NCBI GenBank assembly: GCA_027922465.2
Contig: BQMF02000589.1
Location: 175,012-239,011 of the forward strand
Length of the DNA: 64,000 nucleotides
Reading direction: 5' to 3'
Origin: Turritopsis dohrnii
Lineage: Eukaryota; Cnidaria; Hydrozoa; Anthoathecata; Oceaniidae
A program made the translations under genes and the position numbers. The notes below the pieces were generated by a model, which did not search any database, was not told the origin of the DNA, and saw only the letters and a program-made list of their open reading frames with translations. Within the stretch, counting starts at the first letter, position 1. Every line of letters begins with the position of its first letter. Shown in pieces: positions 1 through 12,143 of this stretch.

Positions 1-470
1 ATGGTTATATTGAAGAACCTGATTTGTTTCTAATTGGATTAGCCTGGTTGACAGTTATTGCTACGTTGATTGTTTATGGGAAATGTATTGCAGTGATGCG
101 GAATCATAAGTCATTAACATCTCAAAGTGGTATTTTCTCCAAAGCAGATGTGATTGTCATAAATCTTTCGGCAATAATGATAGTGACGATTTGTGTTTGT
201 TACACGCCGATCCTTGTTGCGTTAATCCTTCATAAATTCTGGCCTACCAATCAAATGGCCATATTCTTCAAGTGGTTCACAACAACAATTGCTTATATGA
301 ACGCTACCGTTAATTCGTTGATCCTCATCTATTTCAACATTAAAATTCGTTCTTGGATTGGCAGAATATTTTCCTTTAAATTTTGTCATGCAAACGAAGA
401 AAAAGAAGATTGTGTAGCTGGAAGGGGCATTAATAACACTACGAGAACAGCCAAGATTTCTGTGTTATGA
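1..470 (+). CDS. Rhodopsin-like GPCR, copy 1, 5' end outside the window
   Basis: Seen: an open frame from base 3 to a TGA at 468-470 encodes the end of the second extracellular loop and transmembrane segments 5 to 7 of a seven-helix receptor. It aligns along its whole length with the two complete copies at 1623 and 42575, including the TM6 CYTP motif (usual form CWxP) and the Asn-rich TM7. It is the most diverged copy: the TM5-TM6 loop and TM6 differ at several positions, and the tail has its own acidic stretch. Family knowledge: class A GPCRs are plasma-membrane receptors signalling through G proteins. Inference: this is a lineage-specific, probably chemosensory or peptide receptor; the ligand is unknown. 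No break is seen in the visible part. Confidence 0.85.
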   Translation, partial: GYIEEPDLFLIGLAWLTVIATLIVYGKCIAVMRNHKSLTSQSGIFSKADVIVINLSAIMIVTICVCYTPILVALILHKFWPTNQMAIFFKWFTTTIAYMNATVNSLILIYFNIKIRSWIGRIFSFKFCHANEEKEDCVAGRGINNTTRTAKISVL

Positions 471-827
471 AAATCTTGATTGGGCTTTAATACTAACTCG
501 ATAGTAAAAAAGGAAATGCAATGTCACAATTTGTCATATAACGATGTTTTCCTTTAAATTTGGGAACCATGTTATGACACCACGTCTCCCTTTGTTTGAA
601 CTGTGTATATACTTTCTGAAATACTTGACATCCAACTTATACTATCTTTTCTTTCATTTACGGTCTAATTCTTGACGCTAACAATCTCTAACGTCAGATA
701 GAAAATGGGCAAGCAGTTTCCTAAGAGAGTATTCCTACGAGAGAACCAATCATGTGTTTTCCTCGATTTCTCGCTATGTAGATGTAAGTTGCCCGATCCA
801 AGTCAGTTTCCAATTACTCTAGCCTTA

Positions 828-895
<68 letters not shown>

Positions 896-1622
896 GTGTT
901 TTACAGTTCTTAATCATCCTACTTATTGGTTTACTTACGAATTCATATATCAATCTTTCCATTTCTCGCGAGACGTTTCTCAAAAGGAAAATCATGAACG
1001 CATTATCAAATCTCTCTATATAAACATGCAGAAAAAAGAGAAGATAAGTAGCATAGGAAAATCTGGGAATCGATATCAGTTGTTCAGTATTCGAAGACTA
1101 TTTGTCTAATTGAAGTAGCGAAAGATTTATTCCGAAAATAATACGACAGGTGTATGTGTATTAATGGGGGAGTTTTGAAATTAATAGCTGGTAGGTTTTT
1201 GATTGAAGCAATAATTAGATATAATTTGTTCATCAAAATAAACGTTTACGGTAAACGTTCTTACATCAACATTTAAAAAAAGATTTACAAAACAAGAATC
1301 TTTACTTCAAATTTAAATTGTGTTAATGCTAATGGCTTTTATGTTATAATTTTTATTATTTGATTTATTTTTGTTTTCTTTTGATGATATTTCTAGGCAG
1401 AGATTGATTTCTTTCTCCAATATTTGAATCTCCTGTTTTAAATATTAAACTTTAAATTGTTTTGTTATTCATATTAAATTATGCATGAACAAACACATAA
1501 CCCTTTAAGAAAACAACCATTTTTTGCATATAAGAACCATATAGCTGCCTAAACAAGGTTTCACTGGGCTCAATAGATCATATATATCAACATAAAAGTA
1601 TGTTTAAATGATTTGTGAAATG
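471..1622. other. Spacer between GPCR copies 1 and 2, with duplicated 3' flank
   Basis: No gene is supported. About 540-700 resembles the 3' flanks of the other two GPCR copies (about 2600-2760 and 43560-43740), including a shared stretch around a TATGAC..CACG motif and a TTGTTTGAACTG block. The unit that was duplicated therefore extended past the stop codon. The remainder is AT-rich apart from the tetranucleotide repeat listed separately. Confidence 0.6.
826..895. repeat. (AAGT)n tetranucleotide microsatellite
   Basis: About 17 uninterrupted copies of the tetranucleotide AAGT (read from any phase as TAAG or GTAA) run to base 895. It is not found in the flanks of the other two GPCR copies, so it arose after the duplication. 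Confidence 0.97.
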
Positions 1623-2573
1623 ATGGTGAATGAATCCTTACCAAAAAAAACAGCTTTCAGCGAAATATTTGAATTATCGAATCAACAGCAATGGACATTA
1701 GCAATAATTCATACATTACTTTCATTGTCTAACGTTACACTGAACAGTATCACAATCTTTGCGTTATGGAAAACACAACAAATACGCAACATTCCAATGA
1801 AACTGATATGTACGATGAATGTTTACGATTTCCTTACTGGATTGATATCAAATCCATTTGCAGTACTAATGTGTGGATGGTTTCCTACTGATCAATATTA
1901 CCTGCTGCATATTGTTGCAGAATTTTTTATGTTATTTTTCCCAATGTGTTCCTTATTTACATTATTGTTGCTTTCATACGATCGATTCGTCAGTATTTAT
2001 TATTTGACAAAGTACGATAGAAACACCAGGCTTCAAAGAATCAGACTGGGTTTAATCGTTATTCCGATATTAGCGTTTGTCAACATGATGTTGAAATGTA
2101 TTACCACAATCTGTAGTTATATTGAAGAACCAGATATATTTTTAATTGGATTAGCCTGGCTGACAGTAATTACTATTTGGATTGTTTATGGGAAATGTAT
2201 TGCGCTGATGCGGAATTATAAATCATCTCAAAGTGGTATTTTCTCCAAAACAGATGTGATTGTCACAAAGCTTTCAGCGATAATGATAGCGACACTTTTT
2301 GTTTGTTACACACCGTTCCTTGTTTCGTTAATCCTTCATAAAGTCTGGCCTACCAATCAAATGGCTATATTCTTTAAGTGCTTCACTGGAACATTTTCTT
2401 TTATGAATGCTAGTGTCAATTCATTGATCCTCATTTATATTAACAGTAAAATCCGTTTTTGGATTTGCAGAAAATTTTGCTTTAAAATTTGTCAATCAAA
2501 CATAGAAGAAGGTCCTATAACTGGATTGGACACAGACAGCACCGCAAGAACCGCCACGATTTCTCGGTTATGA
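1623..2573 (+). CDS. Rhodopsin-like GPCR, copy 2, complete and intronless
   Basis: A single-exon receptor of 316 residues. An in-frame ATG also exists at 1608 and another at 1620, but 1623 is chosen because it matches the start of copy 3 (Met-Val-Asn-Glu-Ser). Seen: seven hydrophobic segments; Asn in TM1 (LNSITIFAL); Asp in TM2 (NVYDFLTGL); DRF at the end of TM3 in place of DRY; CYTP in TM6 in place of CWxP; a degenerate NPxxY in TM7 where Pro is replaced; Cys residues in the short tail that could be acylated. The usual TM4 Trp is not evident. Family: class A GPCR, plasma membrane, G-protein coupled. It is nearly identical to copy 3 and less like copy 1. The ligand cannot be told from sequence. 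Confidence 0.92.
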   Translation: MVNESLPKKTAFSEIFELSNQQQWTLAIIHTLLSLSNVTLNSITIFALWKTQQIRNIPMKLICTMNVYDFLTGLISNPFAVLMCGWFPTDQYYLLHIVAEFFMLFFPMCSLFTLLLLSYDRFVSIYYLTKYDRNTRLQRIRLGLIVIPILAFVNMMLKCITTICSYIEEPDIFLIGLAWLTVITIWIVYGKCIALMRNYKSSQSGIFSKTDVIVTKLSAIMIATLFVCYTPFLVSLILHKVWPTNQMAIFFKCFTGTFSFMNASVNSLILIYINSKIRFWICRKFCFKICQSNIEEGPITGLDTDSTARTATISRL

Positions 2574-3731
2574 AAATCTTGATTGAACTTTCATATGGGA
2601 TGTAATGTCACAATTTCTCACTTGACGATGTTTTCCTTTTCATTTTGAATCCATTCTTATGACGTCACGTTTCCCCTTGTTTGAACTGGACATATGTTTT
2701 TCAAAAATACTTGCCATACAACTAATATTAACTTCTGTTTAATTTACTGTCTAATCTTTATAAAGAAAACGATATCTAGCGTCAGATAGAAAATGAGGAA
2801 GGAGTTTCTTAAGAGGGAATTTCCACGTGAGAGACAATTTTTGTTTTATTCTACGAGGCAACGTCCACGAGGGAACTAATGATTTGTATGCTCGTTATTT
2901 TGATATGACCTTTTTGACCCAAATCAGTTTCCAATTGTTCATTAAGGCATAGATAGTAGAATTTACAGCTCTCTATCGTATATTTTACTGAACTTCCATT
3001 TCTTGCGAGATGTTTCTAGAAAGGAGAAAAACGAAGGCTTTATCAAATCTCTCTGGATAGAAAAGATATGTAGTTAATATAAACCGGTCACTGATATTGA
3101 GTTTTTGATTTGTAATAACCAACAATGGTATTCTTTATTATTATTGAGAATATATTTCGATTAATATATTAATCATCTTCAGCTCTATAAAAACAAGTTT
3201 CATGACGTAACTACATACACACATCACATCCCTATATACAAAATGAATCCAAATCTACAAGTGAATAATATTATATAGTAGTAACCCGGAAAAATGCTTA
3301 CCACATACAACTTCGAAAATGATATACGCAAATTCCGTGTCAAAAAAAGGTGACAAAAATATAATCAAGGTGTGCAAATCCCGTGACGAAAATTTGAATC
3401 ACCTGGGGATGCAATTCAATGGTTTTCTCATGAAGATAAAAAAAAAACGTGCAGGTGCTACTTTATAAGAATCGTTAAAAAGCGCATGGCCTTACGAAGA
3501 ATATGATCACGATTAAGAAGATTTTGACTGTACAATTCAACAAAATTTATCATTGTCTAAAATAAAAGTGTGGCACACACACTCTATTATATAGAAGATC
3601 AATATATAAGGTTTGCAGAGTGGGTGCGTGGAATCACCCGTTCGCCAGTGAAAATATGGAATGGGTGAAAGCCGGATATTCATTCAAAAAATTCCGACGA
3701 GCGAGTTGAATGCATGAATACGCATCCATAA
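2574..3731. other. GPCR 3' flank and AT-rich spacer up to the Academ-like insertion
   Basis: About 2580-2960 is recognisably the same flank as follows GPCR copies 1 and 3. The rest holds a short Helitron-type fragment (3283-3598, listed separately) and no supported gene. The last three bases before 3732 (TAA) are the left half of the transposon target duplication. Confidence 0.6.
3283..3598 (-). mobile_element. Short Helitron-like element of the AAAAAGTTTTT-hairpin subfamily, decayed
   Basis: Read on the minus strand it starts near a TCTTCTATATAATAG end and has a TTTATTTTAGA block also present at the 5' ends of the elements whose minus-strand starts lie at 14850 and 30249 and of the plus-strand element starting at 37818. 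It finishes near 3283 with a decayed relative of the hairpin seen at 14851-14876. Non-coding. Boundaries are approximate because both tips have diverged. Confidence 0.45.
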
Positions 3732-3787
3732 TAGGCCGTGGGCCAAGAGACCTAAACGTTTAGGTTCGTACCCCAAATCTCGGGACA
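3732..3787 (+). repeat. Left terminal inverted repeat of the Academ-like element
   Basis: Two blocks (3732-3746 and 3765-3787) are perfectly inverted relative to the right end. The bases between them, unlike the right end, hold a perfect 14-base palindrome CCTAAACGTTTAGG at 3751-3764. Confidence 0.9.
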
Positions 3788-4104
3788 ATTGTATCTTGAT
3801 TTATTTTAGTACTTTCGAGGATGCTGATCACGATTTTAAATGTTACCAAAGCCCAAAACCCGCAGTTTTCTTAAATTTTGACAAAATGTGTTACTTTTTC
3901 ACTCTCTTATCGTTCACTTCCAATGCCGCCTTTTTTAACAGTAAGGGTGATGTAATAACGCTATAATTACTTTGCCGAACGTTGTTGTGCTGGTAAAAAT
4001 TGCTTGCATCAGTGTTCTGCGGAATAGCGCAGCTCATTCAGAGAATAACGAAATGGCGAACATTTCTTGTAAAAATAATAAGTGACAGTAACTTCTACTT
4101 CTTT

Positions 4105-7100
4105 ATGGCTTCTAACACTAATGTCCATCGTTGTTTGGTTCATTTTGATAGTGTTCAATCATCGAACTTAATTGAATTTACACAAAAAGCTCTTGAACGA
4201 GTAACAGAATGCCGCAAGGAGTGGATGAAGAATGACTCTGAGCCTCAGAAAAGTTTATGTGTAAAGTCGTTTGACTTGTTTTCGCAGAAAGAAGGTGAGG
4301 ATGTTCTTAGTTTGGAGGAAAAAAACAGCACTCCCAAATTATTTTACCACCGGCAATGCTACCAAAGATTTACAGATCGTGGAAAGTTGAAAAGAGCTAG
4401 CATAAAAAAAAAGAAGAGCAATAATAATGAAGTAGCATTTAATCAGGTTATCTTTTATTTATAAATGTGATTATTTTGGTTTTCATTTGACGGTTTTGTT
4501 CAATAAAGTAATTCTCTAAATTTTTTTGCATATGCACCTAGAATAGTAATGTGTCAGTTAAGCATCTACGTTCATCAGTGAAGAGCCCATCAGTTGTCAG
4601 TGCCAAGTCTAGTCATGTTCTGCCAGCAGTATGTATAATATGCAACAAGGAAACTATTTATAAAACTGTAAGTACTTGATTATTAATATTAATTTTAATG
4701 TTAACATTTTATCTATATATTTTTTGTATATATATAATTTTAGCAAAATAATAAGAGAGTTAAAATTAGCCTTTCAAATGTTGAAACATTAAATCAACAC
4801 ACATTGAAAGATGCAGCGGAAAGACGTGAAGATAGGTAAGTGTTCTATTAACTTTGACATTAGTAAATGACAAAAATCATAGTGTTTTGATAACCGAGAA
4901 TGTGTATTAATTTAAAACCTGACATTTATCTTTTAATACAATATTTTTTATATTATAGAGATATATTGTGTAAACTTGGGAGTGGACAGGATATGGTAGC
5001 ATTAGAAGTAAAATATCATAGGCCATGTTATAACAGCTACACCAAAATACTTTGGGCTGAAAAAAAAGAGAAAGTGTTGCTTTATGAAAAATCTTTCACA
5101 AAGTTTTGTGACAAATATGTCAATGAAAAATTGGTCAATCAAGGAAAAGTATATTTTTCAAGCAGTTATACAGTAGATTTGTAAAGATGGTTCAGTCTGT
5201 AGAGCAATTAGATGCCTCCAACTACAAGTCAGAAAGATTAAAGACTCGTATACAACAGAGTTTTCCACACATTGTTTTTCATCGACCAAGTGTAAGAAAT
5301 AGTAGTGAATTAGTATTTCATGAAGTTATAGTTGCTGGAGATTTGCTACATCAACAAGAAGTTATGGAAACCGATACCCAGTCATCTAGTCAAACTGAAG
5401 ATAGTTCTAGTCAGTTAGAAGATGAAAGTTTGGAAGGTAAGTTCTGTATGGTTGTAAGGTTCGATTCCTTCGCTCAGCTTCAAGTAATGTCTGGTGACAG
5501 TAATATGGGCATAATGCTGGGTGGCCCATTCCATGCAGAACATTACATATAAGAAGCTAGTTTTTAGTTTCTTATGAATACTAAGTACCTTAGAATCAAA
5601 AGAAATTATAATGAAGTTTTGAAAAATCTGGAAATTGTCTGGAGAATAGCCTGTGGCTGTAGAATATTTTATTAGCAAAGATTTGTTCTACAGAATTATC
5701 CACTATCACCCACTAATAACAACAAGAATAGAATGTGTTTATAATTAATGATTGTTAATTTTAACAATACATGTCAAAATGTCAGTAAATTTAACAGTAC
5801 ATTTCAAAATATAGTAGTTGTAAACAGTTGCAAAAAGCAATTGTAATACATTAAAAGCCTAACAAGCGTTTAGAACTAGACCTCTCCGGCTTGCTAGAAA
5901 TGAAATGTAATATAGTTCTTCAATTGTATAAATAAATGCTTTCTTATGCTTTAGCAGAGGTCATCAGTGATCAAAGGGCTCAACCAAATGTTAAACGTGA
6001 GTTGTACTTGGCTGCTCTTAATTTGCGTGAATTATTGAAAAATGCTCCAAAATTCAGTGAAGCATGGCCGCCTACATCAGATGAATTCAGTGTGAATATT
6101 GTAAAAGATTCAATACCTCCGCTAGTTTATAATTTTGTTGCATGGGCAACTGGTAAAAGTGACTCACCTGATGATGATTACACAATTCTAAAAATGACCA
6201 AAGATGAGAATGTTGTAATGGCTATTGCACAGGATTTGATATATCACGGAAATAATGGGCGAAATCCAACACCAAAATCAATGGCTCTTGCTATGGCTGT
6301 TCGACAAATTACCGGTAGTGAGCATCTTATCAGGATTCTGAATGGAATAGGACATTGTGTTTCACACTCTTCTGTTCTCAGACATGACACTGCATTAGCT
6401 GAAAAGTCGATGAACTCATCGAAAGAATTGCCTGAAACTGTATTGCCGGGAACGTTTGCAACAGTGGTTGTGGATAATGCAGACTTTGGAGAAGAAACAA
6501 AGTATCAAACACATATTAACAACATGATAATCGTACAGAACCCTTCAGAATCACCTGCTATTCAAAAAACATTCACAAAAAAGACACGGCGAAAAGCTTT
6601 AACTGCACCAACTCAAATTCTTGATGAATATGCTATCATGAAAAAACAATCACCTTCCTTTCATCAATACCAACTAGATATTGGCAATATTGAAACTGAT
6701 GAAATCAATCAAGCTAAACTTCAAGACCTTCTGTACGTTCTTCTTAAAGGATTTGCTGAAAGTGACTTGTTACCTGATTGGACGGGATATAATACACTTA
6801 TTTATCCAGCAAGAAAACCGTCACAAATCACGTATCTGCCTATTATCGATGCTTCTCCCACCGAGTATGCAACACTGTACACCTTCATGAAGAAATGTTT
6901 GAAAATGCTTGACGAACTTCAAAATCCCTACTTGGCTGTTGTATGTGACCAAGCCATATATGCAAAGGTTCAGCATATCCGATGGAAAGACAATGAAATG
7001 AAAGAGAAGCTTATCATTCGTCTTGGGGCGTTTCACGCAATTATGTCGTTTTGTGGTACGATTGGTAAAAGATTTAGTAATTCTGGATTCCAGGTAGGTT

Positions 7101-10100
7101 TGCTATTGAACATTAAGCATCGTCTTTTTGCCTGATGATGTCTGAACCAACTGAAAGTTTGGGTTAATAAATATATTTTAGTTAAAAATTGTTTTGATTA
7201 AAACTTACTGCCTCTGGTTTTGTCAATTATATATTATATTATATATTACGTGATCATTTGTATACTCGATGTTTCAACTGAATTTAATGATGTAGATGTA
7301 GTTAACTACGTGCAAAAATGAAATTCCACGCACTTTCTCCAATGTAGGATATTCTTGTCGAGTCAGATGTTATTGGCCCAAGTTCCATAAATGGGATAAT
7401 AAGTGGGAAGCATTACAATCGCAGTATGACAGTTCACAAATCTTTGGACGACGTAGAAGAAGAACATATTCGTTCGTTCATTGAAAGTTTTCGCGAGAAC
7501 ATTTTAAGTTCAAACCAAATTTGTCAGTCTCACGTCATGGAGTCGGTTTCCGAAAGATACGCAAATTTTGTGAAGCAGTGCCGTGAAATCAATCCAACAT
7601 TTGACTTTTGGAGCTCTTATATTGACATGGTTGGTAAGTAAATTAAGAAGCCTTGGCACTTGAGGGCAACTTAAAGCGCGCGCAAATAAGTGGAGGAGAC
7701 AACATATATCAATTAATGATATTGTGCCGATAACACGTTTGCAATTGTTTAGGGTGCCTTTTGATGTTTGTAAGGGCCACAAGGACAAACAACTGGAATC
7801 TTCACATAAGCACGATAAGAAACATGCTTCCATGGTACTTTGCCTACGATAGACCAAATTACTCTCGATATCTCACAACCTATTGGCTTGAAATGAAATC
7901 ATTGGAAGAAACGCATCCAGGTACTGTTAAGTCTATCGACGTATCTTGAAATATGGCAGTTACAGAAGGCGGTATATTGTAATGCTATTTTTTATGTATC
8001 ATGTTATTTACCTTTCCGGGAGCGCTTGAAGAATTGAAAAGTAATTGGACTGTGCAGAGGCAAGGTCGATACGGTTTCTCGTCTGTTCCCTGTGACATGA
8101 CTATCGAACAAACGGCGAATAGGGACGCTAAAATAAAAGGCGGTTTAGTTGGTTTTACTTTAAATCGAGGTTACATCCATCGTTGGCTTCTATCCCAACC
8201 TGAACGCTCGGCCATTTCGAGGAAATGCGAAGAACTTGCTGGAACGATAAACCAGAGCCGGTAAGACAGTTGCATCATATTCCACTGGAATGTAAAAATG
8301 ATCTTTTGTAAAAGCATACTTTGTTTTCTTCGCGCATTTAATTATTCCCAATTTCATATTTACTCTTTAAGAAAACGAAAAAACTTGGATGCCAGTTTTC
8401 GAAAACGACATGAACAAAATGTCCAAAATGTCATCTGCACTCTAGAGTCAATGGTAAACCCATTCGAATACTTCGAAGCAAATTTAGTCAATATTTCTAC
8501 AGGTCGCGTTGTCAATTCGGAAACATTAAACGACATTACCAGGGCCGAAGAGCTTGGAACTGAGCACTTTATTGATTTTGTTGAAAAAAATTTGATGAGT
8601 CAGTCTCCAGATCTTTTCAAAACCATAAATAAGTTAAATCTTAAATCGTTCGTAACCAAAGAGAAAAGGAAGGATGCAGTAACGACGTCTTTAAAAGATT
8701 CCAAATCTACTCGTGATCTGTATGCTCGTGTCTTGCTTCTATCGGAAAATCGTGATATCGATCTACAGGAATTACTGTCTCACAGTTTGTCCCAGTATCC
8801 TGGGAGCTTGGCAACACCAGAGGGAAATTTGCGGAAAACAGTAAAGTCAAAGCTGTTACAAATTCTTGAAGCAGTTGACACGTCTGTGGTACGCGAGGAC
8901 ACCAAGGCAGAAGTGGTCATTGTTGACGCTTTGGCTCTTATCCAGATGTTGAAAATCCCGTCTTTCACGTTTGGAGAATTGGCACAACAAATCTTCAACT
9001 CTCTCGTCCATGTGGCTGGTCGATATCAAGCAAAGAGACTAGATTTTGTTGGTGACCGTTATTTCCCCATAAGTATCAAAAATGCCGAAAGAGCTAAGCG
9101 TTCTTCAGAAGGGTGGCAAAGTGTTACCATTCTCCATCCCAATCAGAAAGTCCCTACTCAATGGAGAAAATACTTGAGTGTTGGAGAAAACAAAGAAAAT
9201 CTTCTATCTTTCCTAGCGACATCATGGCGACAATATAGATCAGAGCAGTTAAGAAGCACGACGATCTACGTGACAAACAAAGATCTTTGTTACAAGCTAT
9301 CCGCTGCAACATCGCCAAAAGATACCTTGATATCAACTGTTACACCTGAATTGTCCTGCGACCACGAAGAAGCAGATACGCGACTTGTACTCCACAGCAG
9401 TCACGCAGCACAAACCTTTGGAAGCGTTCTGGTAAAGACACCAGATACGGATGTTGTTGTCATCCTAGTTGCCACTCACAGTTCAATATCTTCGAACCTG
9501 TTTGTCGAAACTGGAGTTGGTGACAGAAAACGCATTTTGGACATCAAAGCTATTGCATCTTCCCTTTCGGACATGAACGTTAATTCAATTATTGGATTTC
9601 ATGCGTTTACAGGTAAGAGAGTATACATTGCACTTATTTTTTTAAGAAACAATCCTGAATGTGAACATAAGAATTTGCAATGGAAATAAACTTGTACTTA
9701 TAATGTTTTACATATCTTTAAGGTTGCGATACAACCAGCTGCTTTTACGGCAAGGGGAAACAGAAGTGCTGGCAATGCATGAATAACAACACATCATTTG
9801 AACACGCAATCAGTTGCATTGGCGATAGCGAATACTTTGATGCTTCAACAGTTGAAGAGTTTGTATGCTTGCTGTACGGAAGCAGTAAAAAACGGTGTAA
9901 CGAAGCTCGAGTGGAACTCTTTCAACAGGGTAAGTTCGCAGAAGAATTACTACCACCAACGTTCGATGCGCTACAAAAGCATACAAAGCGCGCAAACTAT
10001 CAGGCATATATTTGGAAAAGGTGTCTATCTGTTGTTATTGATGCCCCTGATGTAAGAAATCATGGTTGGAAGATAGTAGGGGACGAAATAAGTATAGATT

Positions 10101-10372
10101 GGATGGATACTGATTGTGCTGTACAATTGCTGAAAAAACTAATAACCTGCGAATGCAAAAGTGGATGTAAAAAAAGAAGTTGCAAATGTTTGAAGAACGA
10201 GCTCTCGCGCACAAAGATATGCAAATGTGTTGAATGCGTGAACGGAAAAGTTGGCGAAATAGAATCAAGCGAGGAAGATTGGGATGATAAAGCTGATACC
10301 AATTTTAGTGATGTCGACTTTTTTATTGATGAATCGGATATTGACGCCTCAGACGCTGAAACAGCTGGATAG
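4105..10372 (+). CDS. Transposase with XPG-like nuclease region and CXC cluster (Academ-like), 10 exons, one frame break
   Basis: Exons read by eye: 4105-4446, 4542-4667, 4744-4835, 4959-5436, 5955-7093, 7348-7633, 7753-7920, 8023-8260, 8372-9612, 9723-10372. All junctions are GT-AG and keep phase; total about 1,586 residues. N-terminus: Cys/His clusters (YHRQCYQRFT, CIICNKE, YHRPCYNSYT), probably zinc-binding. Middle: Asp-rich motifs (VVDNADFGEET, VVCDQAIYAK) typical of this family and possibly the transposase active site. Exon 9 to 10: HEEADTRL, TPDTDVVVIL and FHAFTGCDTTS resemble the metal-binding acidic motifs of XPG/FEN1 nucleases. C-terminus: Cys-rich CECKSGCKKRSCKC like TSO1/tesmin CXC, then an acidic tail. 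Near 5148-5162 the frame shifts as if one base were lost. The ATG at 4105 is chosen over the open frame back to 4000. Academ assignment is from memory of the family. Confidence 0.8.
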
Positions 10373-10856
10373 TTATATTTTTAAACAGAATATCGATAAC
10401 ACACGATACGCTTTTTTTGATAGCTCATTTTATTTGTAATTAAGCTACTCGTCGAATTGTTTGTGTTTACTAGTCGATATTCATGAAAATATCATTAACT
10501 ATAAGGAAAAACAAAAAAATTAGGATATAGAACGCTGGAGATTTCAATTTATCGAAAAGTTCTTGATACGACTCGATAATCAAGTATTTACATAGTTTTT
10601 CCTAGTTTTTTAACATCATAAAAATTTTAAAGTGCGAGTTAGTGTTTATATTTTGTTTATATGCATGATTGAAGTTTTTAAACTATGTCATTACAAAGAA
10701 ATACTTGAGAAAACACGTAACACGATAAAACACGAAAACACACGATTGCTCTATTTTTGATGTTCAATTTCTCGAAAACTGCGGGGTTACCGGCTTGGTA
10801 ACATTTATTTTTGAATTCAGCATGTTTAAAATCGCTAATTTATATATAGATACATT

Positions 10857-10921
10857 TGTCCCGAGATTTGGGGTACGAAACTTTTTTTGAGAGCTTTTAA
10901 GGCGCATTGGCCCACGGCCTA
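10857..10921 (-). repeat. Right terminal inverted repeat of the Academ-like element
   Basis: Matches the left end in inverse orientation in two blocks, 10857-10879 and 10907-10921. The 27-base spacer between the blocks is unrelated to the 18-base spacer on the left. Confidence 0.9.
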
Positions 10922-12143
10922 TAACTGAAAGGGCGCTATTTCCTTTTCGCACCATCATCCTAAATGTATCTGCCATATTTTTTACTGTTCGCTCTTCATC
11001 ATGGAGATTAAAAATAACCGTAATCCTAACCCTTAACCCTGACCCTAAAACATCCCGGACGGAGACCACTCTGCGAAAAGAAAATTGCACCACTGAAAGA
11101 ATATATGTAATTTTTGTTAGTTTTCTTGAAATATATCCTATCAATGTAATGTACAATTTAGTTATATTGCGATTCAAAGACCTTTTCACTGTGCTACCTT
11201 GCCTCGTTTTGATGTGGTAATTTGATGAAAATTATCAGAAATTGGCCCATAGCAATTTTCAGTTATAAAAACGTAATATCAAGTAGTGTCACAATATAAA
11301 AAATCAAAACAAGGTCGGGTTTGATAGTCTGATAACGTGTATTTAAAGATTTGATTTTGTGATTGTGGGATGGAGATGGAAAAAAGAAGGAAAACAAAAT
11401 GCTTTATGAATCAATCATTTCCAGTTCTTTTATGCATAAGTACAGATTCAAAAAAATTCCGACATTCATAGTCGCAAAAAGAGCATGAATAAAAATGATC
11501 TATTATAAAAAAATAGCTTTTTCGTATGCATAAAGAAACACTAGGAAGTAAAACCAACAAGAGATACATAACAGACATCTTTTAAACTTTGCCAAAATGT
11601 TCAGGTAACTTAACAAAGATATAATGAACAACATCCAGTTTTATGTTGCAACTTTAAATGTCAATCGACAAAATTCAATTTGTATAAATAAAACAATTCT
11701 TGAATTGGTCACATGTTCCTTTCAAATGAACGATAACCAATTTGAATCAAAGTTTCCTGACCACTAAATGCTGGAAATGCCCAACACGTCACATCTGTTA
11801 CTCCTGTCTTGGTTCAGCAGTTCCATTGTTTCAAGTATACCAGATATTCCACGACAATAGTGATTCGTCTCAATTCATAAATTGATATCAATTACTCTTG
11901 ATAATTTCTTATACACCTGAAGTAGTAAAACCAACAGACAAATTATTAGTACTAGTAATAACATGGTTTCGAGGGTGACTTGGGATTAATAGCCCCGAGC
12001 TTCATTGAAAAAGTTTCAAAATAGCCCGAACGTAGTTAATTATATGGTAAAAAGGTTGATGATTGAAAGCAGGAATTCAAAGAAATAAACATTCAAATAT
12101 TGAAATCAACAACTCAAGAAATATTAAACAAATTGGAAATAGA
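10922..12143. other. AT-rich spacer, no gene seen
   Basis: Contains a degenerate telomere-like tract at about 11025-11049 (CCTAACCCTTAACCCTGACC) and short A/T runs. A minus-strand open frame crosses the transposon end here and is judged chance. Confidence 0.5.

Larger units (their letters stand above)
3732..10921. mobile_element. Complete 7.2-kb DNA transposon, Academ-like, with TAA target duplication
   Basis: Seen: the outer 15 bases (TAGGCCGTGGGCCAA) are perfectly inverted at 10907-10921, and a second perfectly inverted block of 23 bases lies at 3765-3787 and 10857-10879. TAA at 3729-3731 is repeated at 10922-10924. One split gene (4105-10372) fills the interior. Known, from memory: the Academ superfamily has 3-4 bp duplications and proteins with an XPG-type nuclease, which fits both the TSD and the protein. 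Inference: an autonomous element that inserted into the GPCR spacer fairly recently, since both ends still match, although its gene appears to have one frame break. Confidence 0.85.

Noticed and set aside
894..1109. 71-codon open frame after the AAGT repeat
   Set aside because: Starts inside the microsatellite edge, has no domain and is not conserved in the flanks of the other GPCR copies.
5437..5954. GGTTCGATTCC at 5459-5469 resembling a tRNA T-arm or SINE B box
   Set aside because: No matching D-arm, anticodon or acceptor pairing could be folded around it; it lies in an intron of the Academ-like gene.
10764..11189. 141-codon minus-strand frame
   Set aside because: It runs across the transposon's right terminal repeat and target site into the flank, so it cannot be an ancestral gene.
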